DNA of 64,000 bases, from the NCBI GenBank assembly GCA_033032175.1, contig CM065322.1, positions 13,206,001 through 13,270,000 of the forward strand, written 5' to 3'. The position numbers and the translations under genes are program-made. This stretch comes from Saturnia japonica. Taxonomy: Eukaryota > Arthropoda > Insecta > Lepidoptera > Saturniidae. The notes under the pieces were generated by a model. It was given only the letters and a program-made list of their open reading frames with translations. It searched no databases and was not told where the DNA came from. Of this stretch, positions 11,506 through 47,055 are shown piece after piece (position 1 is the first letter of the stretch; each line of letters starts with the position of its first letter).

Positions 11506-12528
11506 TTAACTATGGCTTACCAACTTTATATACTGCCAGCTATAGTTTAGGTTAACACCTCCACGAGCAAGTGTATTGCTATTAGTCTGTTCTACTGTCA
11601 TCAAGTCATGACTCATTGCCTCGTGTACGTTTTACGGCTAGTGCACTGCAAGTAGGTAGCATCTAAACTGATAAACTTAATAATAATAAAATTTGTTCAT
11701 AGAGGTGGCATCTAAGGCTGATTTTCTTCTCACTCTAATCCTCGGCAATGATCGTTGAAGCCAATGAGACAGTGTTTTTCTGAAATGCTTCATATTAATA
11801 TCAGCAAATGAAGAAAACCACCCTATAAAATTTATGTTAATGAATGGTTTTTGACATAATTTATAATAATATTCAGGGATGTTGGATGGGAACAAATTTT
11901 GATGGTGGTCAGTATGATAAGGGTAAAGTTTAGTGTTCCAAGTGTATCATATAAGATTTTTTCTTTGCTCAAATTCCTGTGTAACATTCCATATTTAATT
12001 GAATGCAAATGTATCTATCTAGTAACTATAGACTTACATAACTAGTCATGTATTTGTAAACTATATAATCTCAAAACTTAGTAAGTAAGTAATCTTTTTT
12101 ACATATCTGTTAACAACTGTTTAGGGGTCTAAGGATATTACTGCTTATTAAAAGCTTTATTATTTAAGAGCATTCAAAGAACAGTTTCTGAATAATTTTA
12201 TATAATTTCTATATTGAGTTTAAAGCAAAATGTTAAAAAAAAAAAAATTATTAGAGGCAATGAAAATCTGTTTTGCTTATTAGAACTTATATTGATTTCA
12301 AATTAACAATAAGGTTGTATTTTTAGCATATTGTGATTCACATAGTCAAATGGTTTTTATATGTATTTTTTTATATTGGTTTATATACACATAATCAATA
12401 TTATTTATAAAGACTGATGTATTCTAGTCACTATTGTGGACGTTTTCTACATAATAAACATTTTTTGCAAAACCTATTTGTTTTAGCAAACCATATTTAC
12501 AAAAAATTAACTAAATATCTAAACACAA
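11506..12528. other. Convergent intergenic spacer
   Basis: AT-rich 3' flanks of TMEM169 and PAM16. Apart from a candidate poly(A) signal at 11685-11690 no feature was recognised. Confidence 0.4.
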
Positions 12529-12909
12529 CTATGTATCCTTTGGAGTACTTTGATCGGGATTAGTATCCTTTTGCTTGAATTCTGCATCTATTCGTTCTTT
12601 GGCTCTTACGATTTTAGATTGTAAATAAAACGAGCCACCTTTCGCTTTATCGTTGACTGTGAAAAGATGTTCATAATTTTTTTTAATTTTTTCCTGGTCT
12701 AATTTATCTAGATTTAATATTTGCATAGCTTCTTCCAGAGTTAAGCCTGTGGAGGCATTGGCGGCTGCTCTTCGTGCTCCTTCAGGACCACCACCGGCTC
12801 TCTTTGCTGCCTCTTGCGATGCAGCTATTTCTTGTTTTAAAGCCCGTGCGAAAGCTCGTCCGACCACTTGAGCACCCAGTACTATTATTTGAGCAATATA
12901 TTTAGCCAT
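12529..12909 (-). CDS. PAM16: Mitochondrial import motor subunit PAM16/Magmas
   Basis: A single-exon gene of 126 residues, the usual family length (Drosophila black pearl, human MAGMAS). It begins [20 protein letters not shown], the near-invariant N-terminal segment that associates with the inner membrane, followed by an Ala-rich basic stretch and a J-like domain (about residues 55-112, [12 protein letters not shown] to [16 protein letters not shown]). Like other PAM16 proteins it has no HPD motif: it does not stimulate Hsp70 but pairs with PAM18/TIM14 at the TIM23 channel and restrains its activation of mitochondrial Hsp70. The C-terminus is short and charged. No damage is seen, and the lack of introns is not accompanied by retrocopy signs such as a poly(A) tract. 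Confidence 0.95.
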   Translation of the reverse strand: MAKYIAQIIVLGAQVVGRAFARALKQEIAASQEAAKRAGGGPEGARRAAANASTGLTLEEAMQILNLDKLDQEKIKKNYEHLFTVNDKAKGGSFYLQSKIVRAKERIDAEFKQKDTNPDQSTPKDT

Positions 12910-14157
12910 TTTTCATTATTTTATTCAAAAAAAATTGCTAAGTAACTGGTACTGGTTGACATTACGAAACAGCTATCTTAATTCCTATTGATTCCTATTT
13001 TTTCATAACAATGTTTTGGAGGTTAAGATTAGAGATTACTTGCTACTCGAAAGTTACATAGATATTAATTTGCTCTATGGTTTCTAAAAAGCTTTTGTGT
13101 CATATCGACTCAATTAAACTGGGGTAAGAAAGTTAGTACCACTAAATAATGTGCCGAATATGTTTAGTAAAGTAAATTATTGTACTGTGTTAGAAAGTAA
13201 TTTAAGGTTTTCAATTCACATGAACTTTTTTCTTGAAGTAGACAAGTAAAAGCGGAATACGTTCAGGAACCATTGTAAAAGATATTCATTAGCAGAGATA
13301 AATAACAAATTTTTTTTCATTAGTTCATCACAAATAGCCACAGATTAATAACAATTATTCATTGAGGTACAAGTCAAAAAGTTATGGATATTTCTTACTC
13401 ATAACTGAACTGAACGAACGTCACACAAAAATATCAAGAGTAAAAGAGTGAGGGCTCTGAATTTTTTGTCTCTATTAACTGTAACCAGTTTTTCGACATT
13501 TTTGTGCTAATAGTACCATAGTCGTGACTGAGAGTGTTTTTTTTAAACTAGAATGTACTGTAAAATATATTGTATTTCACTTCATGATTTACATTTTACA
13601 TATTTTATTTTATTATTTTTATATAATTTTTACATTGATTCACCCATTTCTTTGTTGTTCAACATGTTGTAATTAAAATATTATGAAGCAATGACAACTT
13701 GACAACTATTGGGCAAATGGTGTGGTAAAGTCGGGAAGATGTTTGCGAATTGATGCAATTATCATCTATGACTGTGTCCCCAGGAATGATTGATGATATA
13801 TGATAATGAATAGATTACAATTGATTGATGATGTCGCCGGACATAAAATGTTAGATTAAAATATTTATTCGATTTAAATCTATGGTAAATACACAAACAT
13901 GGTAGAAAAGTATACATAATGAGAAATATAATAATAGTAGGGGTAACAGAAATAGAGTTTGTAAAATCGACATAAATTCTGTTAAAATGTGTCGACTAAA
14001 CCTGTCTAAAGTCTGTTAGTACAAATAGATCGTGGCTGAACAAAAACTATTTGTTGCGTTTAGACGCCACAAAAGCTTTTCAAGTTGTTGATAATCGAGT
14101 TTGTCAGTTTAATATAAGATTTACTGTATTTATTCATTTATAAATTTTTACAACAAA
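12910..14157. other. Intergenic between PAM16 and MCM2
   Basis: AT-rich spacer upstream of both genes. No repeat unit or motif was recognised with confidence. Confidence 0.4.
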
Positions 14158-14386
14158 GGTGGCGAACAAGCATACGGTCCGCTTGATGGTAAGCAGCTAC
14201 CGTAGCCTATGGACCCTTGTAATACTATAGGTTTCACTAGCGCGTCGCCAACCTGGAAGTCCTAGAACCCGCCTACCCAAAAGAACTTTAGAAACCCTAC
14301 TCATTCCAGGAACACAACACTAGGTTATTTGGCTGCGACCTTCTGTAGGGTGGAGGTATTCCAGCAGTCGGACTGCCCTAAGTAAA
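14158..14386 (+). repeat. Dispersed repeat family B, copy 1
   Basis: Characteristic blocks GCTTGATGGTAAGCAG, CCGTAGCCTATGGACC and GTGGAGGTATTCCAGCAGTC recur in the same order at 59313, 61383 and, in part, 30065 and 56293. This core is very common across moths and butterflies. It resembles sequence described as a lepidopteran Helitron-like element (Lep1), from memory and unverified. Confidence 0.7.
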
Positions 14387-14393
14387 AGCGGTA

Positions 14394-14524
14394 TTACACG
14401 GCAGGTTGATGGTATTTGATTTTTGGTACGGGGGGTATTGCCGTAGGATCGAACGTCGCTATTGGCTCGATTCCGCGCTGTACCCTCCGTACCAAAAATT
14501 GGATATGTTTAACCTGCCGTGTAA
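14394..14524. mobile_element. 131-bp palindromic MITE with TA duplication
   Basis: Terminal inverted repeats TTACACGGCAGGTT (14394-14407) and AACCTGCCGTGTAA (14511-14524), with imperfect pairing extending inward past TTTTTGGTACGG. The element is flanked by TA on both sides (14392-14393, 14525-14526), as for Tc1/mariner-type insertions. It ends about 65 bp before the E2F-like site of MCM2. Confidence 0.75.
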
Positions 14525-14589
14525 TAACCTCGAAAGAGAAATTTACAAAGACATTTCTAACCTGGCAACACTGGTCTGTGGATTTACTT

Positions 14590-14597
14590 TTTCGCGC
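14590..14597 (+). promoter_or_regulatory. E2F-like site upstream of MCM2
   Basis: TTTCGCGC, within TTTTTCGCGC at 14588-14597, fits the E2F/DP consensus TTTSSCGC and is about 100 bases before the proposed MCM2 start codon. MCM genes are classic E2F targets at the G1/S transition, so position and gene identity support the call. Binding is not shown by sequence alone. Confidence 0.55.
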
Positions 14598-14697
14598 TCC
14601 ATTTGACAGTTTGAAATTGAATGTGATAAACCTGTTATTTACTATTGAATTGGTTATTTCAATTTTGTACAATTAATCTAAATCAATAATATATAGT

Positions 14698-35807
<21,110 letters not shown>

Positions 35808-37332
35808 AATATGCTTTATCAATATATTTTGTGTGAAACTCGAGTATAAACAACTGATTTTTAGGTTAAGTTACATTGTAAGCCAAAAAATGTCTCCTAA
35901 AAAACCAGAATAGATAATAATATAACGGCGGAAATAATGTCTTTAATTATATTTAGTTATAGAATAATCAAATCCATTTTTATATCAAAAGAAATAATGT
36001 TTTTTTCTTTAATAATGGCAGAAATGTTTTTTTTTTTTTAAATAACGGAGTTTATTCCGTATACACATTTGTAAGAGTAGAAACATTTTTAGGTGAAGGG
36101 CAAAACATCTCAACATTGTTGTCTTAATAGTGACTAGATAATTAAATATGATAGGCCCATGGAACATATGTGATTTATTTTTTCATTATTTATTTAGGGG
36201 GCTTTTAAGAAATCATACTAAGATTTCTGATTTTTATAACCACTATTATAATAATATACCCACCTTTGGTTGCATTAGTTTGAACCCTAAAATACATAGT
36301 GAAGTTTTCTACATCAATAAACTTTTTTCAGAAAAAAAAAAAGCAATATTTTATACCATTTTCAATTTTTTTTAGAACATAAAATCTCCATTTAAGGTTT
36401 TGTAAGAAAATATAGAAAAAAAGAAGTTTTTTTATGTGAACTATTGAAATCAATGAAGGTTTTTCGTTAATAAAAATTAGTACAACAATTTTCCCAATTA
36501 ACGTTATGGTATAGTTTATCCAATCGAACAACAGCGCTCTGCGACTCGAGACGGAAATTGTATACAATAATAATCATGATTAGTAATTTATACTCCTTGT
36601 GTATATATATATATATATACGGCAGCCTACAAAGATACTGTCAGAAATGAGTGTTCAATAAATTTAATTAACGTTTTGATTGTAAGTAATTAATGTAAGA
36701 AAAGTAACACAAAACAGTCCAGCGATTTAATGTACCTAACTGTCTAACTACTAAGTGCCTTTCAATGTGCAGTACAAAATAATCTTTGTTTAGTATGTAA
36801 GCCTATAAAAATATTGATACATTCAAATTAATCATTAAGTTTTTTTTTAAATTGAATTGTTATAATAATCTCATTGAAATAAATTTTGTACAATTATATT
36901 TAAATTTTACAAGTTGACCTTTTTCTTGTATCCGGTGTTTCCCGTAACAATGTCAAAGGGTTATTATAGGGTGGCTGATTACGTGAATGATGGTGATGTC
37001 TGGATGTGGTGTGATTGTGATTCCTTATCTGTACATCTACTAAAAATGATAACTGTATATAATTAAATACTGTATAACCAGTTAAAAAAAAAAAAAAGAT
37101 AATAAGATAAACCCGATCGAGTTTCTTGTCGGTTCTTCTCGATGGCTGCGATGTTTTCCGAACCGGTGGTAGAGTGTTTTGACATTCATAAGTGCCTTCT
37201 TAGGGCCTAAATTGAATAAAAGATATTTTGATCTTGAATGCATTCAGAATGTGTCTTATTTGGTCTTGGTATATGTATTTAAATTAGGGATATAACGATA
37301 CCGATATATCCGATTATTTATCAACCGAAATA
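35808..37332. other. Intergenic, 3' of MCM2
   Basis: MCM2 3' flank with AATAAA at 36316-36321 as a candidate poly(A) signal and a (TA)n tract near 36600-36620. No coding sequence or repeat family was recognised. Confidence 0.4.
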
Positions 37333-37340
37333 CTCTAAAA

Positions 37341-38429
37341 CAGCGTTTCTTATACCCGGGCCACGCCCCATATTCGGGTCGCGGGTGGTATTGGGATGGG
37401 TCGCGGGAATTCTCCTAAATTACGTTGTGAGCGTCATAATCGCTGAAATGCTGACTCGGAACGCACCGTACTATTAACTATGCGGGCCGGGAGGTGTGAC
37501 TCGGCGACCTCGCAACGTAGCGAGGCAGCGACTCAGTATTCTAGCATGTTATTGAATGCACGCACTTTTTTCGCGTCATTTCAAGCGACTTACGTTTAAG
37601 TACCTAACTACTCATATTTACTACAGACACCGCGCCACAAAATTATGTTTGTTTACTGCATTTATTATAATAGTGCAACAGGCATTCTTTGCTGACATCA
37701 AAAGTATGTATATTTTCCTAATAAATGTAGTAGGTAATAAATAAAATAGGTACTTAACAGTCGAGTTGTTGTTAAAATTCAAGTTTATAATTTATTTTGT
37801 TTCCACGAATCTTTCAATTGGTGGACAGCGTGTTCTCCATCCACCGGTCATAGCGAAACGGGAGATAACTTATAAACAAGATTTTTTTAGCATTAGGATT
37901 TATTGAAATAATAGATCGCTCTGGTGTCCCGCCGTCTACAATGCATGGATTGTATGCAATTTCAATCGCTAATACATAACAAATTAAAGAGACGTCCTGT
38001 GAAAAAGTCCATCCGACTTACGAAAATGAACCGCTTGCCTTTTCGAAAGAAAAAGAAACACAAGCAAAACGTATGACGTTGGACAACAGTTTCGTTAGAA
38101 AAGACTGCCTATGCTTAAGTAGCTCTAAAAGTTGCTAAATGTAAAAAACCCCATAGTATACCTAAGGAGTTGATTAAACCAGCTGCGATAGCCATGGCGA
38201 GAACTGTCTCTGGAGATGAAATAGCGATGAAGCTGGAAATGGTTCCAATTTCGAACGATACCGTAAAAAAATAGGATAGCCGCTTTCCCAACATCAATTT
38301 TAGCAAGCCACGGGCTTTTAGATAATCTTTTTATTTTATTATCACTGGAAAATAAATAAAACATTAGGGTCGTGGGCTTCAAATATATTTATATTTTGGG
38401 TCGCCAGCCAAAAAGGTTACGAACCGCTG
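37341..38429 (+). mobile_element. hAT element remnant (ZBED5-like) with 8-bp TSD
   Basis: Ends CAGCGTTTCTTA and, inverted, CAGCGGTTCGTAACC, the CAG-start form of hAT transposons. Flanking octamers CTCTAAAA (37333-37340) and CTCTAGAA (38430-38437) match at seven of eight positions. Around 38125-38270 the plus strand reads VAKCKKPHSIPKELIKPAA and ISNDTV, a conserved block of ZBED5-like hAT transposases, with HPTYENEPLAF upstream in another frame. Stops and shifts throughout: a deleted, inactive copy. Confidence 0.75.
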
Positions 38430-39054
38430 CTCTAGAAGTTTGGGAAATCGTAGGTAGCAACGATAATGCCTTTCGTCGCAGGCGAGAGAGCCACACGAGG
38501 TGCTAGCGACGACATTGCCGTCTCTATTAAGCGTTGTATTATTTAGCGCTTATTTATTGTTCATTATGAAATATGTAGTTATCATTTTTTTTAAAGTTGG
38601 TATCACAGGACGCTAGACAGATTGTGAAACATCTTAGTTAATATTTAAAAAAATACATCGGATGATCCAGTCTGTCCATTAAGAAAAACGAAATCGGCTC
38701 CACACCGCCAACGTTGGAACCAAAGCGTCGCCACGTCGACAGCCGGTCTGACCCGCCACATAAGATATTTAATGTAAAAAAGATTATTTCCAGTTTTGTG
38801 CATAACAAAGTTACAAACAATTACCCAAAAATCTTTACACTCGGCTAGGTGAGTATAACTTTGTAGCAGCTTACATACATACTCCTACTATCATCACTAT
38901 TGATATCGGTATCACCGATTATTTACTACAATAAACGGTATCGAATCGGCAAAATTGTATATTGTCAGCCTAATCTTAGCCTATACTATTCCTCGAGAGT
39001 ATGACTATCATATACAAAAAGAATTTCTCGAATCCGACTGGTAGATCCAGAGAT

Positions 39055-39178
39055 CCCTTATGCACAAAAACCAAACTATACACGCAAAACGCCACCAATA
39101 TTAAATAATATAGTGTCAAAAACCTAACATAATGAATTGAAAACCACAACATGTCACTTCAAGATCCCGTTTAAAACT
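39055..39178 (-). repeat. SINE-like family A, copy 7 (fragment)
   Basis: The reverse complement of the 5' part of the family: TTATGCACAAAAACCAAACT, CACGCAAAACGCCACCAATA and ACATGTCACTTCAAGATCCC. Confidence 0.7.
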
Positions 39179-39476
39179 TCCAAACATGTGTAATCTAATC
39201 ATACATTAGAACTCTCAATTAACTCTATGGCACGTGACGTCATACGATCGCTTGAGGTGCGGCGGCGACGTTCGTATATCCCTCGGGGAGCCGAGCCGTG
39301 CGGGGTATTCTACATATAGGTTGTATTGTAATATTTGTGACGTTACGCGGCCAGTTGAGAGTTTAGTTATTAGGTTTGGATTAGATTTTGATCAAACACT
39401 AAACATATACCTGAAGGTATTTAAAAAAAAAAATTTTAGAAGCTAGATAAAAAAAACCGCGCAATTATAGTGACAC

Positions 39477-39925
39477 TATACGTGCATCACTTAGCTACCT
39501 ACATACAACATTACACACGTATAAACACACACACGTGCACACCACATAGGTACATAGGTTCTGTGAGGGACCTTTTTTTTTCTTTTTTTTGCGCTAGTTA
39601 ATGTAGAAAACATTTCCGTTTACTAAATGCACATACGCATGTTCCCTTCCTTCCTCCCAGGAGGAAGGGAACGTGCCTATGAGTATATTTTAATTAGCTC
39701 GAATCGTAAGTGTAGGGATTCGATTAGATCGCGACTTATTTGCGAACGCGACGACGGCCCGAGCCGAGGTCCGGTCACTTTGGCACCCTCGTGCGAGACG
39801 TCCTAATAACTTTCGCGGCTGAGTGCCCTCTGCGCTCGCACCCAAGTCCGGTGAAGCTGCAAAAGCCGCAGCGACTTTAGGACCCCTAAGGCTAACAGTG
39901 TAGTCAGTCCTAAAAAAAAAAAAAA
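39477..39925 (+). repeat. Repeat family C, full 3' end with poly(A)
   Basis: Shares its body with 27236-27657 and ends CCGGTGAAGCTGCAAAAGCC, TTAGGACCCCTAAGGCTAAC, AGTGTAGTCAGTCCT and a run of A. The 3' end also occurs alone at 43400-43455 and 47291-47382. Shared 3' ends with variable 5' limits fit a retroposon. Confidence 0.65.
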
Positions 39926-41346
39926 AGCATGATAGACCTTTCCATTGACTGGCTCTTTCTTGAATTTTTTTTAAATTACATATTTATCGTTGAATATTTC
40001 ATCCAATAAAAGAATTATTCACCATTCAAATTGTTTTATTTATTTGATATCAAAATTGTTACATTTTATTTTACTAAACAGTTATCAAACAAAGTTCAAG
40101 ATACACTCCCGTTAAGTCTCAGAGACACTGTCTATGACATATATGTAATAAGTGACGGACTATCTACTATCTAGAATTCATAATGTCTAGTCAATTGTAG
40201 CGATTTTACAAAGCGTGAAAAACAGTATGCTAAAATCTATTTAAAAACAAAATACATCTCTGAATCACAAAAATACACATATTCAAACACAAAAATCAAA
40301 TATTTACCATAGTCTATTCTAAAGATAATTGAATCTCACAAAGAATAATATACATAATATAGACTTAGTGCCAAAAAAAATCCACTACCCAGTACCTATT
40401 GAACTTTCATAGAATATCACACATCTCCGTCAACAAAAGTCTGAAGTACATCCCTGAAATTTTCCGGCACTTAGACCATAATAATTTAAATCCTAAGTAA
40501 GTATATTAAAAAAAAAAACTACGTCTATAATACATTTAATCTGAATCGAAAATACACATACATAAATAACATTACGATTACATATTATATTTTAATTTTA
40601 TCCTAACACTGACTGACAACTACTAACTTTACGTCATTGAAATTTAATAGAACACGAAAAATTGATTTTACACAACTCATATAATATTAGTCCTTAAATA
40701 TAAAAAAAAAGAATAGGTTTGAAATAACATAAACAAGGTGACATGCAAAATCAGAAGAAATACCACCTAAAGGTTAAAATCAAACCCATTTCAGCTGAAA
40801 AAAACCTATCAAGTCTATAATCAATAAAAATAGTAAAGCATCGTAAACATCTTTTAAATGTCCTGCACTAAAATAATAAAAACCCAGTTTGTTAATACCT
40901 ACCTGGTTCAAGTCAATGATGTTAACATTTTAGATCGAACAACCCTTGGCTAATATTAGAAAAATTATGTTTAGAAATATTCATAATCTAAAATATATTA
41001 TATTTATTACTTAGTTATCTATTTTTTATTCAAATCAGCTTATGAAAGTAAATGATAAATTGGAAAACGAAGACCAGAATAATTAAAGTAATGTTAATGT
41101 TAAAAAGATATCAAAACTTTGAAGTATACATTTTTTTTATTAATGTTAAAAAGATGGTTTGGACTTTGAAGTATTGTTAATATAAATTTTAAATTACATC
41201 CTCAGAATCAGAACCAAAAGAAGGATATTTATAGGTAACAGAAACATTTTGTATGAGATGATTAGATCAACATTTCCATGAATTTATAAGAATAACCTTT
41301 TTCTAGTATTAGCCTCTGCACTCTAAATTTTGCCTAATTAATGTAC

Positions 41347-42826
<1,480 letters not shown>

Positions 42827-43252
42827 GATGAAAAAACGTTAAGTTCTGGAAAGTACGGTTGTAAAAATATTTGGGTATACCAAATTTTACTTTCTATTTT
42901 CAATGAGCACTGTTTTCAGACCAAGAAGCGCAAGAGCTCGTATGCAAATGATTTTACTAATCACTTCACAACAGCAGAAATAGCAAGCGTGGATACAGAA
43001 AAGTTGTCAAAATTATAAACAAAAATATAGATCAAAATTTATTTTGTCTATGGTAATTTGTTATTTTTCCCTCTATTCCTTTTTTATTAATTATTAACCA
43101 CGATCGTATGTTTTGACTGTAATACTACATGTAGTAAAATGCTCGGTAGACACCAAAAAAGTATGCCATTATGTCTACTTAACTTAAACAAAATTAAATT
43201 AATATTCATAGACTATTACGATTATTTATAGTCTGCAATTAGTATTTTACTT

Positions 43253-44191
43253 AGGGATGGGCAAATAAAAAATATCGATATTAATTGTATTGATGCTTGT
43301 ATGCTTTTAAACAGAATCGCTTATTATGGAGTGAAAAATATCAATTAATTGATTTATCATCATTTATATAGAAGTTGATACAAGGTTGTATTTCAAGTTA
43401 CGATGAAGCTGTAAAAGCCGTCTGAGGCTTCAGGGCCCTTACGTTAAAAGTTGTATTTTTTTTAACTTGACATGATTTATGCTTTTTTTAAGACATGAAA
43501 AAACAAAACAATTTGAATTGACTGATTGAGCTTACCAACTACATCGCCCCGAACCGCCCAGAAGTTTCCATCACCCAAACCGTAACACAATTAATTTTCG
43601 TACACAGTAAGACCATAGACAAATCTCATATGATATTTTTCTTCTTCTTCTTCGTAACTTGGTAACTAGTAATCTTTAATGAAGACAGTTACTGCCAATA
43701 ACAAGTTAATAAAGTGTCCTGTCTTATGACGCCTTCAGTTGCCTAACAACTGCCTTGTTAGAACTTTCTAGGGAGTCTTTTTGGGATCTTAGAATGAATG
43801 CTTTCTGCTTATATTTATAATCCACTTCCCTTATGCACAAAAACCAAACTATATCACGCAAAACGCCATCAACGTTACATAATATAGGGTCAAAACCTAA
43901 GTAAATGAATTAAAAATAAAAACCATAACATGTCAATTCAGATATCCCCAAAAACTCCACATGCTATTGTTTATATAGCATGTTAGGAAGATACAAACGG
44001 GATTTTTTAAAACAAACCATGTGCGAGGAGCTTTCTTGGAGTATCAAGTAACATTAAATACGGAAGCAAAGTTGCAACTTGCTTTCAAAATATGTCGAAA
44101 TTGGTATGAATTCGATACTGTAAAATAAGTATTGAACATCGATGTATCGCTATTAGAAAAATTGATATTTTGATATTTTTTACCCATCCCT
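43253..44191. mobile_element. 939-bp TIR element (AGGGATGGG ends) with nested repeats
   Basis: AGGGATGGGCAAATAAAAAA at 43253 and the inverted end TTTTTTACCCATCCCT to 44191; both ends continue into TATCGATA-like sequence. ACTT flanks each side (43249-43252, 44192-44195). Inside are a family C 3' fragment (43400-43455) and an antisense family A copy (43640-43975). No transposase is left. Confidence 0.55.
43640..43975 (-). repeat. SINE-like family A, copy 8 (near full length)
   Basis: TTCTTCTTCTTCGTAACTTG through TTGTTAGAACTTTCTAGGGA and TATGCACAAAAACCAAACTA to ACATGTCAATTCAGATATCC, reverse complement of copy 1. Nested in the element at 43253-44191. Confidence 0.8.
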
Positions 44192-45062
44192 ACTTTTAAG
44201 ACTTGCCAAATTACAAATCCCAAATCCTCTATCAAAAAATGTAACATTGTTTTCTACCTGAACGTCGTTTCTACACATCTAATCAACTTAGATCAAGTTT
44301 TCACATGTATGATTTTGTTGGCGTTATTTTTTAATGACGTTTGAATTGTTCCCTACATGTACTGTACTTTGATTATAAATCAAAGGATACTGTGTAGTAG
44401 TTCCGTCATTACAATAAGGGCACAAAGGACACGTGCCCCATCTCTCTCTCTCCCCCCCCCCCCCCTTTAGAGGGCACCCGAAGTAAAGACACCTATTCAT
44501 TTATGTAGAAAAAAGACAAGCTCAACTTGACTAAGAATTGCTATTGAAATTTTAAACTATAAATTAAAAACTGACAATTCGTAAACATTAAATTACAGCT
44601 TAATAACAGTAAACAGTAAATTATGTTTTGAACGTGTTGTTGACTGAGAATTACAAGTGAGAAAATATAATCCCGTATTAGTGTATTATCTATGAAATTA
44701 ATATAATATACATATTGCATAGAGTAATAAATCTGTGCAGTAAAGTAATAAATCGGTATAAAGATATTGGTTTAGATACAAATTTGATTTGTAACTTATC
44801 ATCCTTTTTCTCAAATCTGTGCTTATCACTGTAGGTATATATACAAAGTATATATTACTTGTGATAACTATAAATAATTAAAAATAAAATTCATACGGTT
44901 CCTTGCTAAAACTGTGTTTTTCTTATATATGACTCTGCGTATATTGTGAAAAAGCACAATAGGTTCTTACATCAGTAATACTAACAGGTTATGTATGGCC
45001 AGCATATGAGGAAAACGATGAATAAAGACAGATTTTGGAAATGGGAATGATGTAAACACAGC

Positions 45063-45560
45063 GTGAATAAAAAATTACACGCTTCCCAAGGCGAGATAGT
45101 AGATGGTAGTACTGACTACAACGTGTGGAAGTTCATGATGGAACTTTACCTAATCCATGAAGATTTGTGGGAGTATACGATTACAGCACCGGCTGCAAGT
45201 GGTATCTCAGGCTGTAAAAGGGATCAAAAGGGTAGAGCAAAAATCTGCTTGATGGTCAAGGCACATTGTTTGATCCACGTTCGCCATGCGAAGTTTGCAA
45301 AGGAGGTATGGGATGTTCTAAAGGCTGCTTGCGAGGATAGGTGCCTGAATAATCAATGCAAACATCTTTCGAAATTAGTGAACCTGAAAATGGAGCAATT
45401 TTCTGCAGTGAGACACTACGTAACGTCCATGATGATTGTAGAGCAGCGGCTTCGTGATCTTGGCAAGGGTGTAGATGATAACTTACTTGCAACCTTTGTG
45501 CTACAGGGGTTAACAGAGACATTCCAACTCATGAGACTAGCAATAGAAACACATACATAG
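45063..45560 (+). pseudogene. gag: Copia-type gag relic
   Basis: A 165-residue open frame starting MNKKLHASQGEIVDGSTDYN and including YNVWKFMMELYLIHEDLWEY and AKEVWDVLKAACEDR. This is the Gag of Copia LTR retrotransposons (UBN2-like domain). The frame stops at 45558-45560; related sequence continues in another frame (VKTKLFQMD near 45579) and ends near 45690. No protease, integrase or reverse transcriptase follows, so it is a truncated, non-functional relic. Confidence 0.8.
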
Positions 45561-45699
45561 CGTTAACCACTGATTACGTAAAAACTAAGCTGTTTCAAAT
45601 GGACGCAACGCCTATCAAGCAGTATCGGGTATTGCAATGAATGCTTTACAAGCTAAAAACAAAAGTAAAAATATTGAGAAACCGAAGTAGAGTGCGACC

Positions 45700-47055
45700 A
45701 AATGTCATGCGATAAAATGATTTTTCTATGCAAGGGGTGCAGTCTGGTTTTCTAATTATTTATTTTTATTTTGTACATTTTAGTCTCTTTGGTGACACGC
45801 GCTAGATTAAAACCATTCAACTGATGGAAGAATCATCAAAATCGGACCACGCGTTTAGTTTCTAGAGCACCAAAAAGGAACAATCATACATAGGCTGATA
45901 TACAAACACATTTGTTGGCGACAGAACAGTTGTTTTTCGTGTCTTAGGTTAGGGTATTTTGTGTTATTATTATATTGACGTGTTATATATTATGTGTTAC
46001 AATAAAATAGATTAATATTGACAATATTATAGAAAAATGTAAGCGAATACGCTACATTACAAGTTGCATGTTGTATGTTAAGATGTATATAAACGATTAT
46101 GTATTGTGTGTCACATATGTGAAAATATAGCTAATATAGAATAGATTAACATATAAAGTAAGCCAATAGATTAAGTATACAAATGTTATAGAGATTTTAC
46201 GGCAGAAATAGTGATGTCGCCGTAAATTACATTGTTTTTGGCTTATGTACGGAATGTATACGTAATGTATATTATAAGTGAATTTAAATGGATAAGCTAA
46301 TTCAAAGAGGAACATTTTGATATATAACATGTGTACATAGGATATATAATGAGAGAAATATAAAGAGTTTAAGGACAAGCGAAAAGTAAAGTAACACGAA
46401 ATAAACACGAAATAAAAGGGGCTCTCTTTACGGTCATTGCTCGAACCACTTAAGCTCGAAGAAGGGCCGTATTGGGCACGGTGCAATTCAACGATTTCAA
46501 GTATAAGCAACGAGTAACTACAAGAAAAAGCTTTGGTCGTCCTGCAACAATCACAAGATATCGACTTTCATTGAAGACCGGCACTCAAGCGGTCGTGCAT
46601 TATTGACCCGGACCCTCACCATAACATCACGCCGCCACTGGCATTCGTACGGTATCTACGAGACGGGCATCCGAACAAAACGCCCGTCCAAACGAAAGTC
46701 ACCCCCCCCCCCTCACGCAAGGGGAAGTGACGCGTACCCAACAACATTATAATACATTTCGTCGCAAAGTCGGATCAAAAGGGCCACCTCAGCTTAGAAC
46801 ATTTAAATCTTTTTGAAATAAAGAAGTTCTTCTTGAGCACTTTTCAATTTAAATATAATTTTTAATCTTCGAAATCTACTCTACTAGAGTGCTAGGCTAA
46901 GTAGGTATAGATCTATAGAATTTTCATTTTTAAGGCTTGCGCTTTAAAATAAAGAAGATAAGGCAAATATAATATATTATGGTGTCATGAAATTTGCAAA
47001 AATATTGATTGTTTGTTGAATTTTACACTCTTTAAATTTTTTTGAATTACATATT
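45700..47055. other. Unexplained repeat-like region, GC-rich part
   Basis: 45790-45910 has a dispersed-repeat look (GGAAGAATCATCAAAATCGG). 46430-46760 is much more GC-rich than its surroundings and includes a run of C near 46703. It could be an LTR and leader of another retrotransposon, but I found no matching LTR pair. The long minus-strand frame at 46097-46510 has no family resemblance. Confidence 0.3.

Larger units (their letters stand above)
38438..41346. other. Intergenic to ZCCHC10 3' flank
   Basis: Contains a family A fragment (39055-39178) and family C (39477-39925). 40000-41340 is AT-rich and probably 3' UTR or flank of the minus-strand ZCCHC10 gene. A short tandem duplication around TTAATGTTAAAAAGAT lies near 41093-41205. 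Confidence 0.4.

Noticed and set aside
38115..38382. Minus-strand frames rich in hydrophobic residues
   Set aside because: They are antisense to the hAT transposase relic, which explains the sequence better on the plus strand.
46097..46510. 137-codon minus-strand frame
   Set aside because: Tyr/Ile/Phe-rich translation of AT-rich DNA, no domain, no conserved motif; judged a chance frame.
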